Made by a program: the position numbers and the translations under genes
In this document: piece by piece, positions 1 through 9,977 of the stretch
Position numbering within the stretch: the first letter of the stretch is position 1
Layout of the letters: each line of letters opens with the position of its first letter
The notes under the pieces: model-generated
Database searches by the model: none
What the model was told of the DNA's origin: nothing
What the model saw: only the letters and a program-made list of their open reading frames with translations
DNA from: Streptomyces sp. NBC_01298
Lineage (GTDB): Bacteria > Actinomycetota > Actinomycetes > Streptomycetales > Streptomycetaceae
Assembly: GCF_035978755.1 (NCBI RefSeq)
Contig: NZ_CP108414.1
Span: forward strand, 4,588,001 to 4,652,000
Reading direction: 5' to 3'
Length of the DNA stretch: 64,000 bases

Positions 1-120
1 GGTCCGCACTTCGTGGACGGCGCGGTCTTCGACCCCGTCTACATGCGGATCGAGCCGCACCTGGTCACCGTCCACACCCTCGCGGGCAACCTGGACCGGC
101 AGTACCAGCACGCGCTCTGA
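1..120 (+). CDS. C-terminal end of an unidentified protein (partial)
   Basis: An open frame enters from the left edge and ends with TGA at 118-120, giving the last 39 residues (beginning GPHFVDGAVFDPVYM and ending QYQHAL). The codon use is typical of the neighbours, with G or C in nearly all third positions, and a strong hairpin follows 31 bases later, so this is very probably the true end of a gene. Too little is visible to assign a family. The next gene is convergent. Confidence 0.6.
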   Translation, partial: GPHFVDGAVFDPVYMRIEPHLVTVHTLAGNLDRQYQHAL

Positions 121-151
121 GCGGCACCCGCGGGACTTTGGTCCCGAGAGG

Positions 152-195
152 AACGGCCCGGCGGCCCACTCATCGAGAGGGGCCGCCGGGCCGTT
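152..195. terminator. Bidirectional hairpin terminator
   Basis: A perfect 16-bp inverted repeat (152-167 with 180-195, sequence AACGGCCCGGCGGCCC and its complement) surrounds a 12-base loop. It lies between the convergent partial gene and the kinase gene, so it can end transcripts from both sides. There is no long T run, which is usual for Streptomyces. Confidence 0.85.
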
Positions 196-210
196 CTTCG
201 TCACTCAGGG

Positions 211-1800
211 CTATTCCGAGCCTTCCTCGGGCCCATCGGGGTCAGGCGTCTTCGTCACGGGGGGCGGCGTCGGCTTCGGCGTGGGCGTCGGCGTGGGCGT
301 CGGCGTGGGCGTCGGCGTGGGCGTCGGGGTCGGCGTGGGCGTCGGCGACGGGGTGTACGACGGCGAGTACGAGTAGCTCGGCGTCGAGGACTTGCTGCGG
401 CTCGGACCGGGCGTGTACGAGCTCGGCGGCGCCGACTCGGAGTTCGACTTCTCCGGCGTCGGGCTGCTCTGCTCCGAGCTCGCCGAGGAGGACGGGGAAG
501 TCGCCGGCGAGCTCGTGCTCGTACCGGGATCCTTCTTGTCGCCGCCGAAGTTGTTGACCGCGTACGCCACGCCGCCCGCGACCGCGAGGACGGCGAGCAC
601 CGCGAACAGCCACAGCTTCCAGCCACCGCCGCCGGAGGGGCGCTCGTCGTACGGGGCGTACCCGCCGTTCCCGCCGTGGCCGTTGCCGCCACCGCCCGGG
701 TAGGCGGAGCCGTCGTCCGGGTTCAGCGGCGGCACCATCGGCTGCTGGAACTGCGAGGTGTTGGAGTGCGAGCCGTACGGCGGCTGGCCCTGGCCGGGCG
801 TCGCCATGGCCGTGGTCTGCGCCGGGCCGCGCCCGTGCGGCAGCGCCATGGTGACCGGGCCGGTGTTCCAGGTGCCGGTGTTGGCCCCCTGGTCGTGCAG
901 CATCTGCAGGGCGTACTGGACCAGCCCGCGCATCTCCTCGGCGCTCTGGAACCGGTCGTCCGGGTCCTTGGCGAGGGACCGCATGACGAGCCCGTCGAGC
1001 TCCTGCGGGATCTGGCCGCCCTCCGGCAGCTGCGAGGGCGGGATCGGCGCGTCCTGCACGTGCTGGTAGACCACCGACAGCGGGGTCTCCCCGGTGAAGG
1101 GGGGACGCAGCGAGAGGAGTTCGTAGAGCAGGCAGCCCGTCGCGTACAGGTCGGAGCGGTGGTCCACGGCCTTGCCGAGGGCCTGCTCGGGCGAGAGGTA
1201 CTGCGGCGTGCCCATGACCATGCCGGTCTGGGTCATCGTCGACTGCGCGCCGTGCAGGGCGCGCGCGATGCCGAAGTCCATCACCTTGACCGCGCCGGTG
1301 TCCGTGATGATCACGTTGGCGGGCTTGATGTCGCGGTGCACGATGCCGTGCTGGTGCGAGTAGGCGAGCGCTTCGAGCACACCCGAGGTGATGATCAGCG
1401 CCTGGTCGGGGCCCGGGGCCTCGGCGCTGATCAGCAGGTCGCGGATGGTGCGGCCCTCGACCAGTTCCATGACGATGTAGGGGACGACGTTCGGGCCGAC
1501 CCGGTCCTCGCCCGAGTCGTACACGGCCACCACGGCATGGTGGTTGAGGCCGGCGACCGACTGCGCCTCGCGCGTGAAACGGGCCTTGGACACCGGGTCC
1601 TCGGCCAGGTCGGGGCGCAGCAGCTTGACGGCGACGGTCCGGCCCAGCCGGACGTCCTCCGCGGCGAAGACCTCGGCCATGCCGCCCCGGCCCAGACGGT
1701 GGGTCAGCCGGTAACGGCCGTCTCCCACCAGGCCGCCCGCGCCCCAGTGCTCAGGACCCTCTGCCATCCCGGCGCCGCTTCCCTCGGGTTCGGGTGCCAT
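211..1800 (-). CDS. Membrane Ser/Thr protein kinase with Thr-Pro repeat tail
   Basis: A 529-residue Hanks-type kinase that transfers phosphate from ATP to Ser/Thr of target proteins. The glycine loop is LGRGGMAEV (36-44), the ATP-binding lysine is Lys59, the catalytic loop is HRDIKPAN with Asp157, and the DFG aspartate is Asp175. A proline/glycine-rich linker leads to one membrane segment (about 395-415, rich in Leu/Ala/Val), so the kinase faces the cytoplasm and the tail is outside. The external tail has no PASTA repeat; it is a Ser/Thr/Pro-rich stalk ending in an uninterrupted Thr-Pro run encoded by a 6/12-bp tandem repeat near 275-345. Start at 1800 (ATG); a second in-frame ATG lies 11 codons in. 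The gene is divergent from another kinase gene, a pairing that suggests a common ancestor. The target is unknown. Confidence 0.95.
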   Translation of the reverse strand: MAPEPEGSGAGMAEGPEHWGAGGLVGDGRYRLTHRLGRGGMAEVFAAEDVRLGRTVAVKLLRPDLAEDPVSKARFTREAQSVAGLNHHAVVAVYDSGEDRVGPNVVPYIVMELVEGRTIRDLLISAEAPGPDQALIITSGVLEALAYSHQHGIVHRDIKPANVIITDTGAVKVMDFGIARALHGAQSTMTQTGMVMGTPQYLSPEQALGKAVDHRSDLYATGCLLYELLSLRPPFTGETPLSVVYQHVQDAPIPPSQLPEGGQIPQELDGLVMRSLAKDPDDRFQSAEEMRGLVQYALQMLHDQGANTGTWNTGPVTMALPHGRGPAQTTAMATPGQGQPPYGSHSNTSQFQQPMVPPLNPDDGSAYPGGGGNGHGGNGGYAPYDERPSGGGGWKLWLFAVLAVLAVAGGVAYAVNNFGGDKKDPGTSTSSPATSPSSSASSEQSSPTPEKSNSESAPPSSYTPGPSRSKSSTPSYSYSPSYTPSPTPTPTPTPTPTPTPTPTPTPTPKPTPPPVTKTPDPDGPEEGSE

Positions 1801-1965
1801 CAGTCCTCACCGTCGTCTGTCTCGGCCGCCGCTCAGCGGATGGGTCCTCATCGTGTGCTCCGACGAACGCTACAGCCTCAGAACCGGTCACCGTTCGGAC
1901 AAGGACCCTTCATAAGGCGCCTGTGGACCCCCTGTGGCCTTGTGGTCACGGAACGGGAACCTGGC

Positions 1966-1993
1966 TTGACGTGTGCTTGCCCTCCGGCAGACT
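1966..1993 (+). promoter_or_regulatory. Candidate promoter of the second kinase gene
   Basis: TTGACG (1966-1971), a 16-base spacer and CAGACT (1988-1993) resemble a Streptomyces HrdB-type promoter. It lies about 60 bases before the ATG at 2052 in the 251-bp region between the two divergent kinase genes. I see no equally good promoter for the opposite gene. Assigned by eye. Confidence 0.4.
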
Positions 1994-2051
1994 GAGGCCG
2001 ACATGCGCTCAGCCAGGGGCGTGGGGACCATCCCGAGGGGAAGCAACAGTC

Positions 2052-3767
2052 ATGAGCCAGGACGGCACTCAGGGCCAGTACGCGGGCGGCTCTTTGGCCG
2101 GTGGCCGTTACCAGCTGAGGGACTTGCTCGGCGAGGGAGGCATGGCCTCCGTTTACCTCGCCTACGACTCGGCACTCGACCGCCAGGTCGCCATCAAGAC
2201 CCTGCACAGCGAACTGGGACGCGAACAGTCCTTCCGCGAACGCTTCCGGCGCGAGGCGCAGGCTGTAGCGAAACTGTCGCACACCAATATCGTCTCGGTC
2301 TTCGACACCGGTGAGGGGGTCGTCTCCTTCGCGAACCCCGCGGCGGCCGACGGCTCGGTCATGCCCTACATCGTCATGGAGTACGTCGAGGGGCAGCCGC
2401 TCGGCTCCGTCCTCGACGGCGACATCAGGCAGTACGGGGCCATGCCGGCCGACAAGGCGCTGAAGGTGACGGCCGACGTGCTGGCCGCCCTGGAGAGCAG
2501 CCACGAGATGGGGCTGGTCCACCGCGACATCAAGCCGGGCAACGTCATGATGACGCGGCGCGGAGTGGTGAAGGTCATGGACTTCGGCATCGCGCGGGCC
2601 ATGCAGTCGGGGGTCACCTCGATGACGCAGACCGGCATGGTCGTCGGCACCCCGCAGTACCTCTCCCCCGAGCAGGCGCTCGGGCGGGCCGTGGACGCCC
2701 GCTCCGACCTGTACTCGGTGGGCATCATGCTCTTCGAGCTGCTGACCGGGCGGGTCCCCTTCGTCGCCGACTCGGCCCTGGGCATGGCGTACGCGCACGT
2801 GCAGGAGGAGCCGGTCGCGCCCTCCACCATCAACCGCTCGGTCACCCCGGCGATGGACGCGCTGGTGGCGCGGGCCCTGAAGAAGAACCCGAACGAGCGT
2901 TTCCCCACCGCCGCCGCCATGCTCGACGAGGTCGCGCGGGTGGCGGGCGCCGGGCACGCCGGAGCCCCGGTCATCGTCCCGGGCGCGCACCCCACGAACA
3001 GCGGCGCCGGGTTCGGCTCGGCCGTGTTCCCGCCGGTGGACTCCGCCCTCCAGGCGCCGCCGCACTCGGTGCAGCAGCCTTACCAGGCACCGCACACCCC
3101 GGTGCCCTCCGCTTACGCGCCGACGCCGCCTCCGGGGCCGCAGTCGGGGGCGTACGGGTACCCGCAGCAGCACCAGCAGCAGCCGATGCACCAGCAGCCC
3201 CAGACCCCGGCTCCGTACGCGGCTTCGGCCTCGACCCCGCCTCCGTACACGCTCTCGCCGCAGGGCGGGCACGGCGGAACCGGTGCGGGCGGCGGGACCG
3301 GCCGGAAGAAGAGCAACCCGTTGGTGATCGGGGCCGTCGTGGTGGCGCTGGTCGCCATCGGCGGGCTGATCGCCGTACTGAAGATGGGCGGCGACGACGA
3401 CAAGGACAAGGCCGGGCCGTCGACCCCCGGGTCCTCCGTTTCGGCGTCCGGTTCGGCCTCCGCTCCGGCGAAGGCCGGGCACAAGGGTCCGGACCCTTCG
3501 AAGACGATCAAGGAAGAGAAGTGCAAGGAGGCGTCGAAGGACGACCGCGACCCGGCCAAGGTGAAGGCACCGGACTTCCGGTACATCGACCAGGTCTCGG
3601 TGAAGGCGTGCATCCGGGCCGCGGGCTGGAAGTACGACCCCAAGCCCAAGGACGAGGCGATCTACGGCGAGGGGACCGTCGTCCAGCAGCAGCCGGAATA
3701 CGGCTCGTCGTTCGACCCGACGAAGGACACCATCACCCTGTGGATCTCGACGGGCGACCCGGAATAG
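2052..3767 (+). CDS. Membrane Ser/Thr protein kinase with one PASTA-like domain
   Basis: A 571-residue Hanks-type kinase. Motifs: glycine loop LGEGGMASV (26-34), Lys49, catalytic loop HRDIKPGN with Asp159, DFG with Asp177. A long Pro/Gln/Tyr-rich juxtamembrane linker (about 310-415) precedes one membrane segment (about 420-445), and the outer part ends in a single PASTA-like domain (about residue 510 to the end, with VKACIRAAGW and GTVVQQQP). PASTA domains usually sense peptidoglycan or its fragments, so a link to wall growth is likely, though these kinases normally carry several repeats. The ATG at 2052 is preceded by GAGGGG at 2035-2040; the frame is open further upstream, but that stretch lacks kinase homology and covers the divergent promoter region. 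A T-tailed terminator follows. Confidence 0.95.
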   Translation: MSQDGTQGQYAGGSLAGGRYQLRDLLGEGGMASVYLAYDSALDRQVAIKTLHSELGREQSFRERFRREAQAVAKLSHTNIVSVFDTGEGVVSFANPAAADGSVMPYIVMEYVEGQPLGSVLDGDIRQYGAMPADKALKVTADVLAALESSHEMGLVHRDIKPGNVMMTRRGVVKVMDFGIARAMQSGVTSMTQTGMVVGTPQYLSPEQALGRAVDARSDLYSVGIMLFELLTGRVPFVADSALGMAYAHVQEEPVAPSTINRSVTPAMDALVARALKKNPNERFPTAAAMLDEVARVAGAGHAGAPVIVPGAHPTNSGAGFGSAVFPPVDSALQAPPHSVQQPYQAPHTPVPSAYAPTPPPGPQSGAYGYPQQHQQQPMHQQPQTPAPYAASASTPPPYTLSPQGGHGGTGAGGGTGRKKSNPLVIGAVVVALVAIGGLIAVLKMGGDDDKDKAGPSTPGSSVSASGSASAPAKAGHKGPDPSKTIKEEKCKEASKDDRDPAKVKAPDFRYIDQVSVKACIRAAGWKYDPKPKDEAIYGEGTVVQQQPEYGSSFDPTKDTITLWISTGDPE

Positions 3768-3792
3768 GCGCGGCGTCGACCTTCTGAGGGGG

Positions 3793-3829
3793 GCGGCGTC
3801 CCGAACGGCCTGTACGGGATGCCGCTTTT
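3793..3829 (+). terminator. Intrinsic terminator with T tail
   Basis: An 11-bp stem (3793-3803 with 3815-3825, one G-T pair) is followed by TTTT at 3826-3829, 25 bases after the kinase stop codon. One of the few canonical rho-independent terminators in this window. Confidence 0.85.
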
Positions 3830-3853
3830 GTCCGGTTATGTAAATCTGAGTCC

Positions 3854-4441
3854 GTGACCTACGCCCGCGCGCTGCGCTGGACCGCCGGGGCAGCGATGGC
3901 AACAGCCGCGCTGCTGATCACGGCGCCCGCGCAGGCCGCGGCGTCGTCGGCGGCCCACGGCCTCTCCGCCGCCTCCGGTTCCTCCTCGGCTTTCTCCGCT
4001 TTCTCCTCCTCCGCAGCTTTCTCCTCCTCCGCCGCCCTCTCCGCCGCCCTCTCCGCCTCCGCCTCCGCCTCCGCCGCGTCGCCGTCGGGCGACGCCGCGG
4101 CGTCACCCGCGACCTCGGCCGACCGGGCCTTCGAGGACCTCGCCGGAACCGCGGCCGGATCCGGGCGGGACCGGCCCGGGCGGCCGGTGGGCGAACCCGC
4201 CAATCCCGAGACCGTGCTCGCCGCGCGCCCCGTCCCCGCACACCCGCGCACCGAGCCGCTCCCGCAGGTTCCCGCGATCCCCACCGAGCCCACGGCGACC
4301 CCGATGGTCGGCGCGCTCGGCACCGAACCGAACGAGCGGGCCGCCGACCTGGCCGCGCACATGCTGCCGCTCGGAACGGGATTCGCCCTGATGGGGCTGG
4401 GTCTCGGATTCATGGGAATGCGGCTGCGCCGGGGCATGTAG
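3854..4441 (+). CDS. Secreted, Ala/Ser-rich protein with C-terminal membrane anchor
   Basis: A 195-residue protein starting at GTG. It has an N-terminal signal sequence (Arg residues near the start, hydrophobic stretch, then an APAQAA-type cleavage region about residue 27). Next come a low-complexity Ala/Ser segment (about 30-80) encoded by imperfect tcctcc-type repeats, a Pro-rich stalk, and a hydrophobic C-terminal helix (about 172-190) followed by RLRRGM. The order of membrane helix and Arg tail suggests a cell-surface protein anchored by its C terminus, but no LPXTG sorting motif is present. I recognise no family. The repeat-rich segment is likely to vary between strains. Confidence 0.7.
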   Translation: MTYARALRWTAGAAMATAALLITAPAQAAASSAAHGLSAASGSSSAFSAFSSSAAFSSSAALSAALSASASASAASPSGDAAASPATSADRAFEDLAGTAAGSGRDRPGRPVGEPANPETVLAARPVPAHPRTEPLPQVPAIPTEPTATPMVGALGTEPNERAADLAAHMLPLGTGFALMGLGLGFMGMRLRRGM

Positions 4442-4527
4442 CCACCGCCCCGACCCCCGCTCCCACCCACGGCCGCACCCCCGGTCCCCCCTGGGACGTA
4501 CGCCTCAGGATGGTTGCGGAGCCGGGC

Positions 4528-4551
4528 ATACTCGGTATACATACTGAGTAT
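4528..4551. promoter_or_regulatory. Probable PadR autoregulatory operator over its start codon
   Basis: A 24-base dyad, 20 of 24 positions symmetric, with arms ATACTC and GAGTAT around GTATACATAC. It reaches the first bases of the ATG at 4550. PadR proteins commonly bind AT-rich dyads of this kind in their own promoters. Its position implies repression by promoter blocking, and with no good ribosome binding site the mRNA may be leaderless. Confidence 0.65.
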
Positions 4552-5206
4552 GTCGATCCGCCACGGCCTTCTCGCCCTACTGGAACGGGGCCCCAGGTAC
4601 GGCTCTCAGCTCCGCACCGAATTCGAGTCCCGCACCGGTTCCACCTGGCCCCTCAACGTCGGGCAGGTGTACACGACGCTCGCCCGCCTGGAGCGTGACG
4701 GCCTCGTCGCCCCCGGCGGCGAGGACACCGCCGGGCACACCCTGTACGCCATCACCGAGACCGGGCGCCACGAACTGCACGCGTGGTACGAGCGTCCCGT
4801 CGACCGGGCCAACCCGCCCCGCGACGAGCTCGCCATCAAGCTCGCCATGGCCGTCGGCGCACCCGGCGTGGACATCCGTGCCGTCATCCAGTCCCAGCGG
4901 CACGCCACCGTCCAGGCCATGCAGGACTACACCCGGCTCAAGGCGCAGGCGCTCGCCGCCATCGAGAGCGGGCGCTCCGGCGAGCGTGACGACATCGCCT
5001 GGCTGCTGGTCCTGGAACAGCTGATCTTCCAGACCGAGGCCGAGGCCCGCTGGCTCGACCACTGCGAGTCCCGGCTCGTACGGCTGTCCGCGCGCGGGGA
5101 GCGCGCGCCGGCCGAGGCCGAGCCGCCCGAGGCCGCCACCGACCCGACCACACCCACGACCACCGACCGGTCTCTTTCCCGTACCGCCCGTACGCGGCGG
5201 GTCTGA
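4550..5206 (+). CDS. PadR family transcriptional regulator
   Basis: A 218-residue protein with the PadR winged helix at the N terminus (MSIRHGLLALLERGPRYGSQL, then the VYTTLARLERDGLV recognition region) and the longer helical C-terminal domain of Vir-like PadR proteins. I chose ATG 4550 because MSIRHGLL is the usual N terminus; an in-frame TTG 12 codons upstream adds sequence outside the family and sits in the operator. The gene precedes an ABC transporter by 33 bases, an arrangement typical of PadR repressors that control drug- or peptide-responsive exporters. The ligand is unknown. Confidence 0.9.
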   Translation: MSIRHGLLALLERGPRYGSQLRTEFESRTGSTWPLNVGQVYTTLARLERDGLVAPGGEDTAGHTLYAITETGRHELHAWYERPVDRANPPRDELAIKLAMAVGAPGVDIRAVIQSQRHATVQAMQDYTRLKAQALAAIESGRSGERDDIAWLLVLEQLIFQTEAEARWLDHCESRLVRLSARGERAPAEAEPPEAATDPTTPTTTDRSLSRTARTRRV

Positions 5207-5239
5207 ACCACCGCTCCACGTCCCAGGGGGGAACCCTTC

Positions 5240-5967
<728 letters not shown>

Positions 5968-5971
<4 letters not shown>

Positions 5972-8817
5972 TCTCCACGTACCACTCCTGGATCGCGGCG
6001 ATCCGGATAGCCCGCCGCGACGCCTGGCGCTCCAAGGGCCGCAGCGCCCTCGTCCTGGCCATGATCGCCCTGCCGATCGTCGGCGTGAGCGCCGTAGACG
6101 TCACCATCCGCAGCTCGGAACTCTCCACCGAGCAGCACCTCGACCGGGTGCTCGGCGCCGCCGACGCCAAGCTGACCTCGTCCCACATGAACGCGCCCCT
6201 CTACCAGAGCCCCGACGCGCAGAACTACGCCCCGGTCGGCGGCTACGAGAAGTACAACGAGAGCTCCGGCGGCATGGACAAGCCCGCCGCCGAGCCCGAG
6301 CTCCCGGCCGCAATGCAGTCCGTCAAGGACAGCAAGACCTATGCCAAGGTCCGCAGCCGGTACGGCATCCTGGACGCCGAGCTCCGCGAGGTGGACCTGG
6401 CGAGCCCGCTGGTGAAGGGTCTGTGGACGCTGGAGCGCGGCCGGCTGCCGAAGGCTCCCGGCGAGATCCTCGCCACCGGCGCCTTCCTGAAGGAGTCCGG
6501 GTACTTCCTCGGCTCCAGCGTGACCCCGCGCGAGTCGACCGCCTCGTACAAGATCGTCGGCGTCTACGAGATGCCCGACGACCTGCACAACTCGCAGCTC
6601 CTGGCCCTGCCGGGGACCCTGCTCGCCCCCCTCGACCGGGACCGCAAGGCCGCCGGCGGCACCGGCCTGGACCCCCAGGACGTGTACCTGGTGAAGGTCG
6701 GCGGCGAAGGTTTCACGTGGAACATGGTCAAGGAGACCAACGCCAAGCTGCACCTCCTCGTCGAGTCGCGCGTCGTGCTCCTCGACCCGCCGGCCGACTC
6801 CGAGGTGCCGCTCTACACGCAGCAGCCCAAGGACCTGTGGCAGCCCGGCGCCACCCTCGGAGCCACCGAACTGGCCATCGTCTCCACCGTCGTGGGCCTG
6901 GCCATGCTGGAGATCTGCCTGCTGGCCGGACCCGCCTTCGCGGTCGGCGCCCGGCGCTCGCGCCGCCAGCTCGGCCTGGTCGGCGCCAACGGCGGTGACC
7001 GGCGGCACATCCGGGCCATCGTCCTCTCCGGCGGCCTCGTCATCGGCGCCGCGGCGGCCGTCATCGGCACCGCCGTCGGCATCGCCCTCACCATCGCGCT
7101 CCGCCCGGTGCTGGAGGACACGATCGGCAACCGGTTCGGCAGCTTCGACGTCCGCCCGCTGGAGCTCCTCGGCATCGGCCTGCTCGCCGTCCTGACCGGC
7201 CTGCTGGCCGCGATCGTCCCGGCCGTCAACGCCTCCCGGCAGACCGTACTGGCCTCCCTCACCGGCCGCCGCGGCGTGCGCCGGGCCAACCGGGTGCTGC
7301 CCGTCCTCGGCCTGATCGCCATCGCGGGCGGGGCCGCCATCGCCCTGTTCGGCTCCGTCTCCGAGATGGGCTCCACCGTCGTCGCGGGCGGCAGCGCCAT
7401 CGCCGAGCTAGGCGTCGTCGCCCTCACCCCCACCCTGGTCGGCCTGTTCGGCCGGGCCGGCCGGTGGCTGCCGCTGTCGCCCCGCCTCGCGCTGCGCGAC
7501 GCCGTCCGCAACCGGGGGCGCACCGCCCCCGCCGTGGCCGCCGTGCTGGCCGCCGTCGCCGGCACCGTCGCCGTGGCCACGTACCAGCACAGCAGGGAGA
7601 TCCAGGCACGGCACGAGTACGTCGCCCAGCTCCCGTACGGCTCCGGCCTGATCGAGAGCAACGAGTTCACCGCCTACCGGGACGTGCCCGCGGTGCGCGA
7701 GACCCTCTCCAAGGAACTCCCGCTGGCCGTACGGGCCGACGTGGACCGTCTCGTCGTCGGCAAGCCGGGCTGCTCCCCGTACGGGGACGACGCGGAGTGC
7801 GGACAGGCCGAGATCATCATCCCGAAGGACCAGCGCTGCCCCCTTTACTCGGCCCCGAACGGATCGGAGTCCTTCTCCGTGGCCGAGCGGAAGAAGCTGA
7901 TGGCCGACTGGCGGTGTCAGCACGACCGCTTCGGCGTCCAGTACTCCCTGGTCGTCGCCGACCAGAAGCTGATGTCGGTCCTGGGGGTCGAGGACCCGGG
8001 CGCCGCGGCCGCGCTGAAGGCGGGCAAGGCCGTCTCCTTCAAGAAGCAGCAGGTGCGCGACGGCAAGGTCACCGTGCGGCTGGTCAAGGGCCGCGGCGAG
8101 ACCCCTCCCGGCTCCGCACCCGATGAGCCGCCGCCGGGCAAGGACAAGGTCTTCGCCGCGTACCAGGTCCCCGACTCGGTGAAGGGCTACGGCGTGGAGC
8201 TGGTGCTGCCGCCCGCGGCGGCGAAGAGCGCCGGCATCGCCACCGTCCCCTTCGGCTCGTACTTCACCCTCGACGGGGACGCGAGCTCCGAGCAGCGCCA
8301 GCGGCTCGAGGGGGCCCTCGACAAGCTGGGCGTGGACACCAGCGTCCGGATCGAGAAGGGCTACGAGGGCGACGACAGCCTGGTCATGCTCGTCCTGACC
8401 GTCTTCGCGGGCCTGGTCACCATCGGCGCGGCCGGTATCGCGACCGGCCTGGCCCAGGCGGACGCCGAGGGCGACCTGAAGACCCTGGCGGCGGTCGGCG
8501 CACCGCCGCGGGTGCGGCGCACGCTCAGCGGCTTCCAGTGCGGGGTGGTCGCCCTGATGGGCGTGATCCTCGGCTCGGCCGCCGGCCTCCTGCCCGCGGT
8601 CGGGCTCCGGCTCACCGAACGGCGGGCCGCGGCCGACATGGTCCGGTCCGGCATCGAGGGCGGGTACGAGCTGGCCACCGAGTCCCTCCCGTACATCCCG
8701 ATCGCGGTGCCGTGGACCACGCTGGGCGGCCTGCTGATCGTCGTCCCGGTGGGCGCGGCGCTGCTGGCGGCCCTGGTCACCCGTTCGAGCGGAGCGCTGG
8801 CCCGCCGCGAGGCCTGA
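5968..8817 (+). CDS. FtsX-like ABC permease (two-repeat type)
   Basis: A 949-residue permease. One membrane segment near the N terminus is followed by a large external domain, a cluster of about six membrane segments in the middle (around 300-540), a second external domain and three C-terminal segments. This is the duplicated FtsX layout. Start GTG at 5968 overlaps the ATPase stop; the frame is open earlier but that part lies inside the ATPase gene. Together they should form a mechanotransmission-type transporter rather than a classic importer. The second external domain contains four cysteines (CSPYGDDAEC and a later pair), perhaps disulfide-linked. Confidence 0.93.
6710..6723. other. Degenerate parS site
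   Basis: GTTTCACGTGGAAC differs at one base from the Streptomyces parS core GTTTCACGTGAAAC. It lies inside the permease gene. Given the three perfect copies nearby, it may be a weaker ParB site. Confidence 0.5.
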
Positions 8818-8835
8818 CGATTCCGGCACCGGTTG

Positions 8836-8875
8836 GTGCCCCCGCACAGGGTGGATCACGCCCGTGCGGGGGCAC
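8836..8875 (+). terminator. Strong hairpin terminator
   Basis: A perfect 12-bp stem GTGCCCCCGCAC (8836-8847) pairs with 8864-8875, and GGG/CCC inside the loop extends it. It directly follows the permease stop codon. Confidence 0.85.
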
Positions 8876-8912
8876 ACCGTGTGAATACGAAGGTGTGCGA
8901 GAGAATGACGGC

Positions 8913-9452
8913 ATGGAGATGCCGAGGAGTGAACGGTCGCAGGACAGCCCCCCGCCCGGCCTGATCGTGGGGCAGGACGGGATGCCGGTCGGCGGCGCCG
9001 ATGACGAGTCGCGCGAGGTCCCGGTGACGGAGATGGTCGAACAGCCCGCCAAGGTCATGCGGATCGGCAGCATGATCAAGCAACTCCTGGAAGAGGTACG
9101 CGCCGCACCTCTGGACGAGGCCAGCCGGGTCCGTCTGAAGGACATCCACGCGGCGTCCGTGAAGGAGCTGGAAGACGGCCTGGCTCCCGAGCTGGTCGAG
9201 GAACTGGAGCGCCTGTCCCTCCCCTTCACGGAGGAGGCGATCCCCTCCGAAGCGGAACTGCGCATCGCCCAGGCCCAGTTGGTGGGCTGGCTGGAAGGCC
9301 TGTTCCACGGCATCCAGACGGCCCTGTTCGCGCAGCAGATGGCGGCGCGGGCCCAGCTGGAACAGATGCGCCGCGCCCTCCCGCCGGGCTCCTCCCACGA
9401 GGACGACGAGGACGGCCCCCACGGCGCCATCCGCTCGGGCCCGTACCTCTAA
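8913..9452 (+). CDS. bpa: Bacterial proteasome activator Bpa
   Basis: A 179-residue protein matching the DUF2587/Bpa family: disordered acidic N terminus, four-helix core (about 40-150, with MRIGSMIKQLLEEVR and VGWLEGLFHGIQTALFAQQMA), flexible tail and C-terminal GPYL. Bpa forms a ring that docks on the 20S proteasome by its C-terminal Tyr-Leu motif (GQYL in mycobacteria) and opens the gate without ATP, allowing degradation of unfolded proteins. The ATG at 8913 is used here; a second ATG follows two codons later. It is a single gene between terminators and an unrelated repeat region. Confidence 0.9.
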   Translation: MEMPRSERSQDSPPPGLIVGQDGMPVGGADDESREVPVTEMVEQPAKVMRIGSMIKQLLEEVRAAPLDEASRVRLKDIHAASVKELEDGLAPELVEELERLSLPFTEEAIPSEAELRIAQAQLVGWLEGLFHGIQTALFAQQMAARAQLEQMRRALPPGSSHEDDEDGPHGAIRSGPYL

Positions 9453-9464
9453 CCCACCCCGCCC

Positions 9465-9900
9465 CACCCCTCCGGGGCCGCCCACGGCGGCCCCGGCCCC
9501 ATGTCCCGGTCCTGACCTTCCAGCCACCCAGCCTTCGAGCCCCGGGGTCTGGCCTGCCAGCCACCCAGCCTTCGAGGCCCAGGGCCTGGCCTTCCAGCCG
9601 CCCAGCGTTCGAGCCCCGGGTTCTGGCTTTGCAGCCGTCCGGCGTTCGGGGCCCGGGTTCTGGGGCGGAGCCCCAGAGGGGTCCGGGCGCAGCCCGGTAC
9701 CCCTCCCAGCCCGCCCGTGCCAATCCAGCCGTCCGGCGTTTGAGGACCGGGGCCTGGGGCGGAACCCCAGAGGGGTCCGGGCGCAGCCCGGTACCCCCTC
9801 CAGCCCGTCCGGCGCTTGAGGACCGGGGTCCGGGCAGCGCCCGGGGAACGGGCGAAGGGCGGGTAGGGGAACTCCGCCCCGCGCAGCGGAACACCCCCAG
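9465..9900. repeat. GC-rich intergenic repeat block
   Basis: The 525 bases between bpa and mobA hold no credible gene but several related units. Two long direct repeats, about 9640-9710 and 9735-9805, share GGCG(T)TT-G-GG, CCCAGAGGGGTCCGGGCGCA and GCCCGGTACCCC. Shorter versions built on CCAGCC and TTCGAG lie at 9515-9640. The last unit (about 9815-9895) carries CCCGGGGAACGGGCGAAG and GGCGGGTAGGGGA, also present at 14,399-14,549 and 24,128-24,245. Each unit can fold into hairpins, so the block may end transcription. Confidence 0.7.
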
Positions 9901-9977
9901 CCACCCCGCGGGGACCGGGTTAAGAGCCCGGTAAACGCCACAGGCCATCCGGCCCCGACCCCCCGCATACTCGGGGA

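Noticed and set aside
275..345. Short tandem repeats as a CRISPR array
   Set aside because: They encode an in-frame Thr-Pro tail of a kinase and have no spacers.
1794..2051. Extended N terminus of the second kinase
   Set aside because: This would cover the divergent promoter region and adds no conserved sequence; ATG 2052 has a ribosome binding site.
1878..3902. Long open frame on the minus strand across the second kinase gene
   Set aside because: It is antisense to a clear kinase and Arg/His/Asp-rich, as expected from third-position GC bias; no motif.
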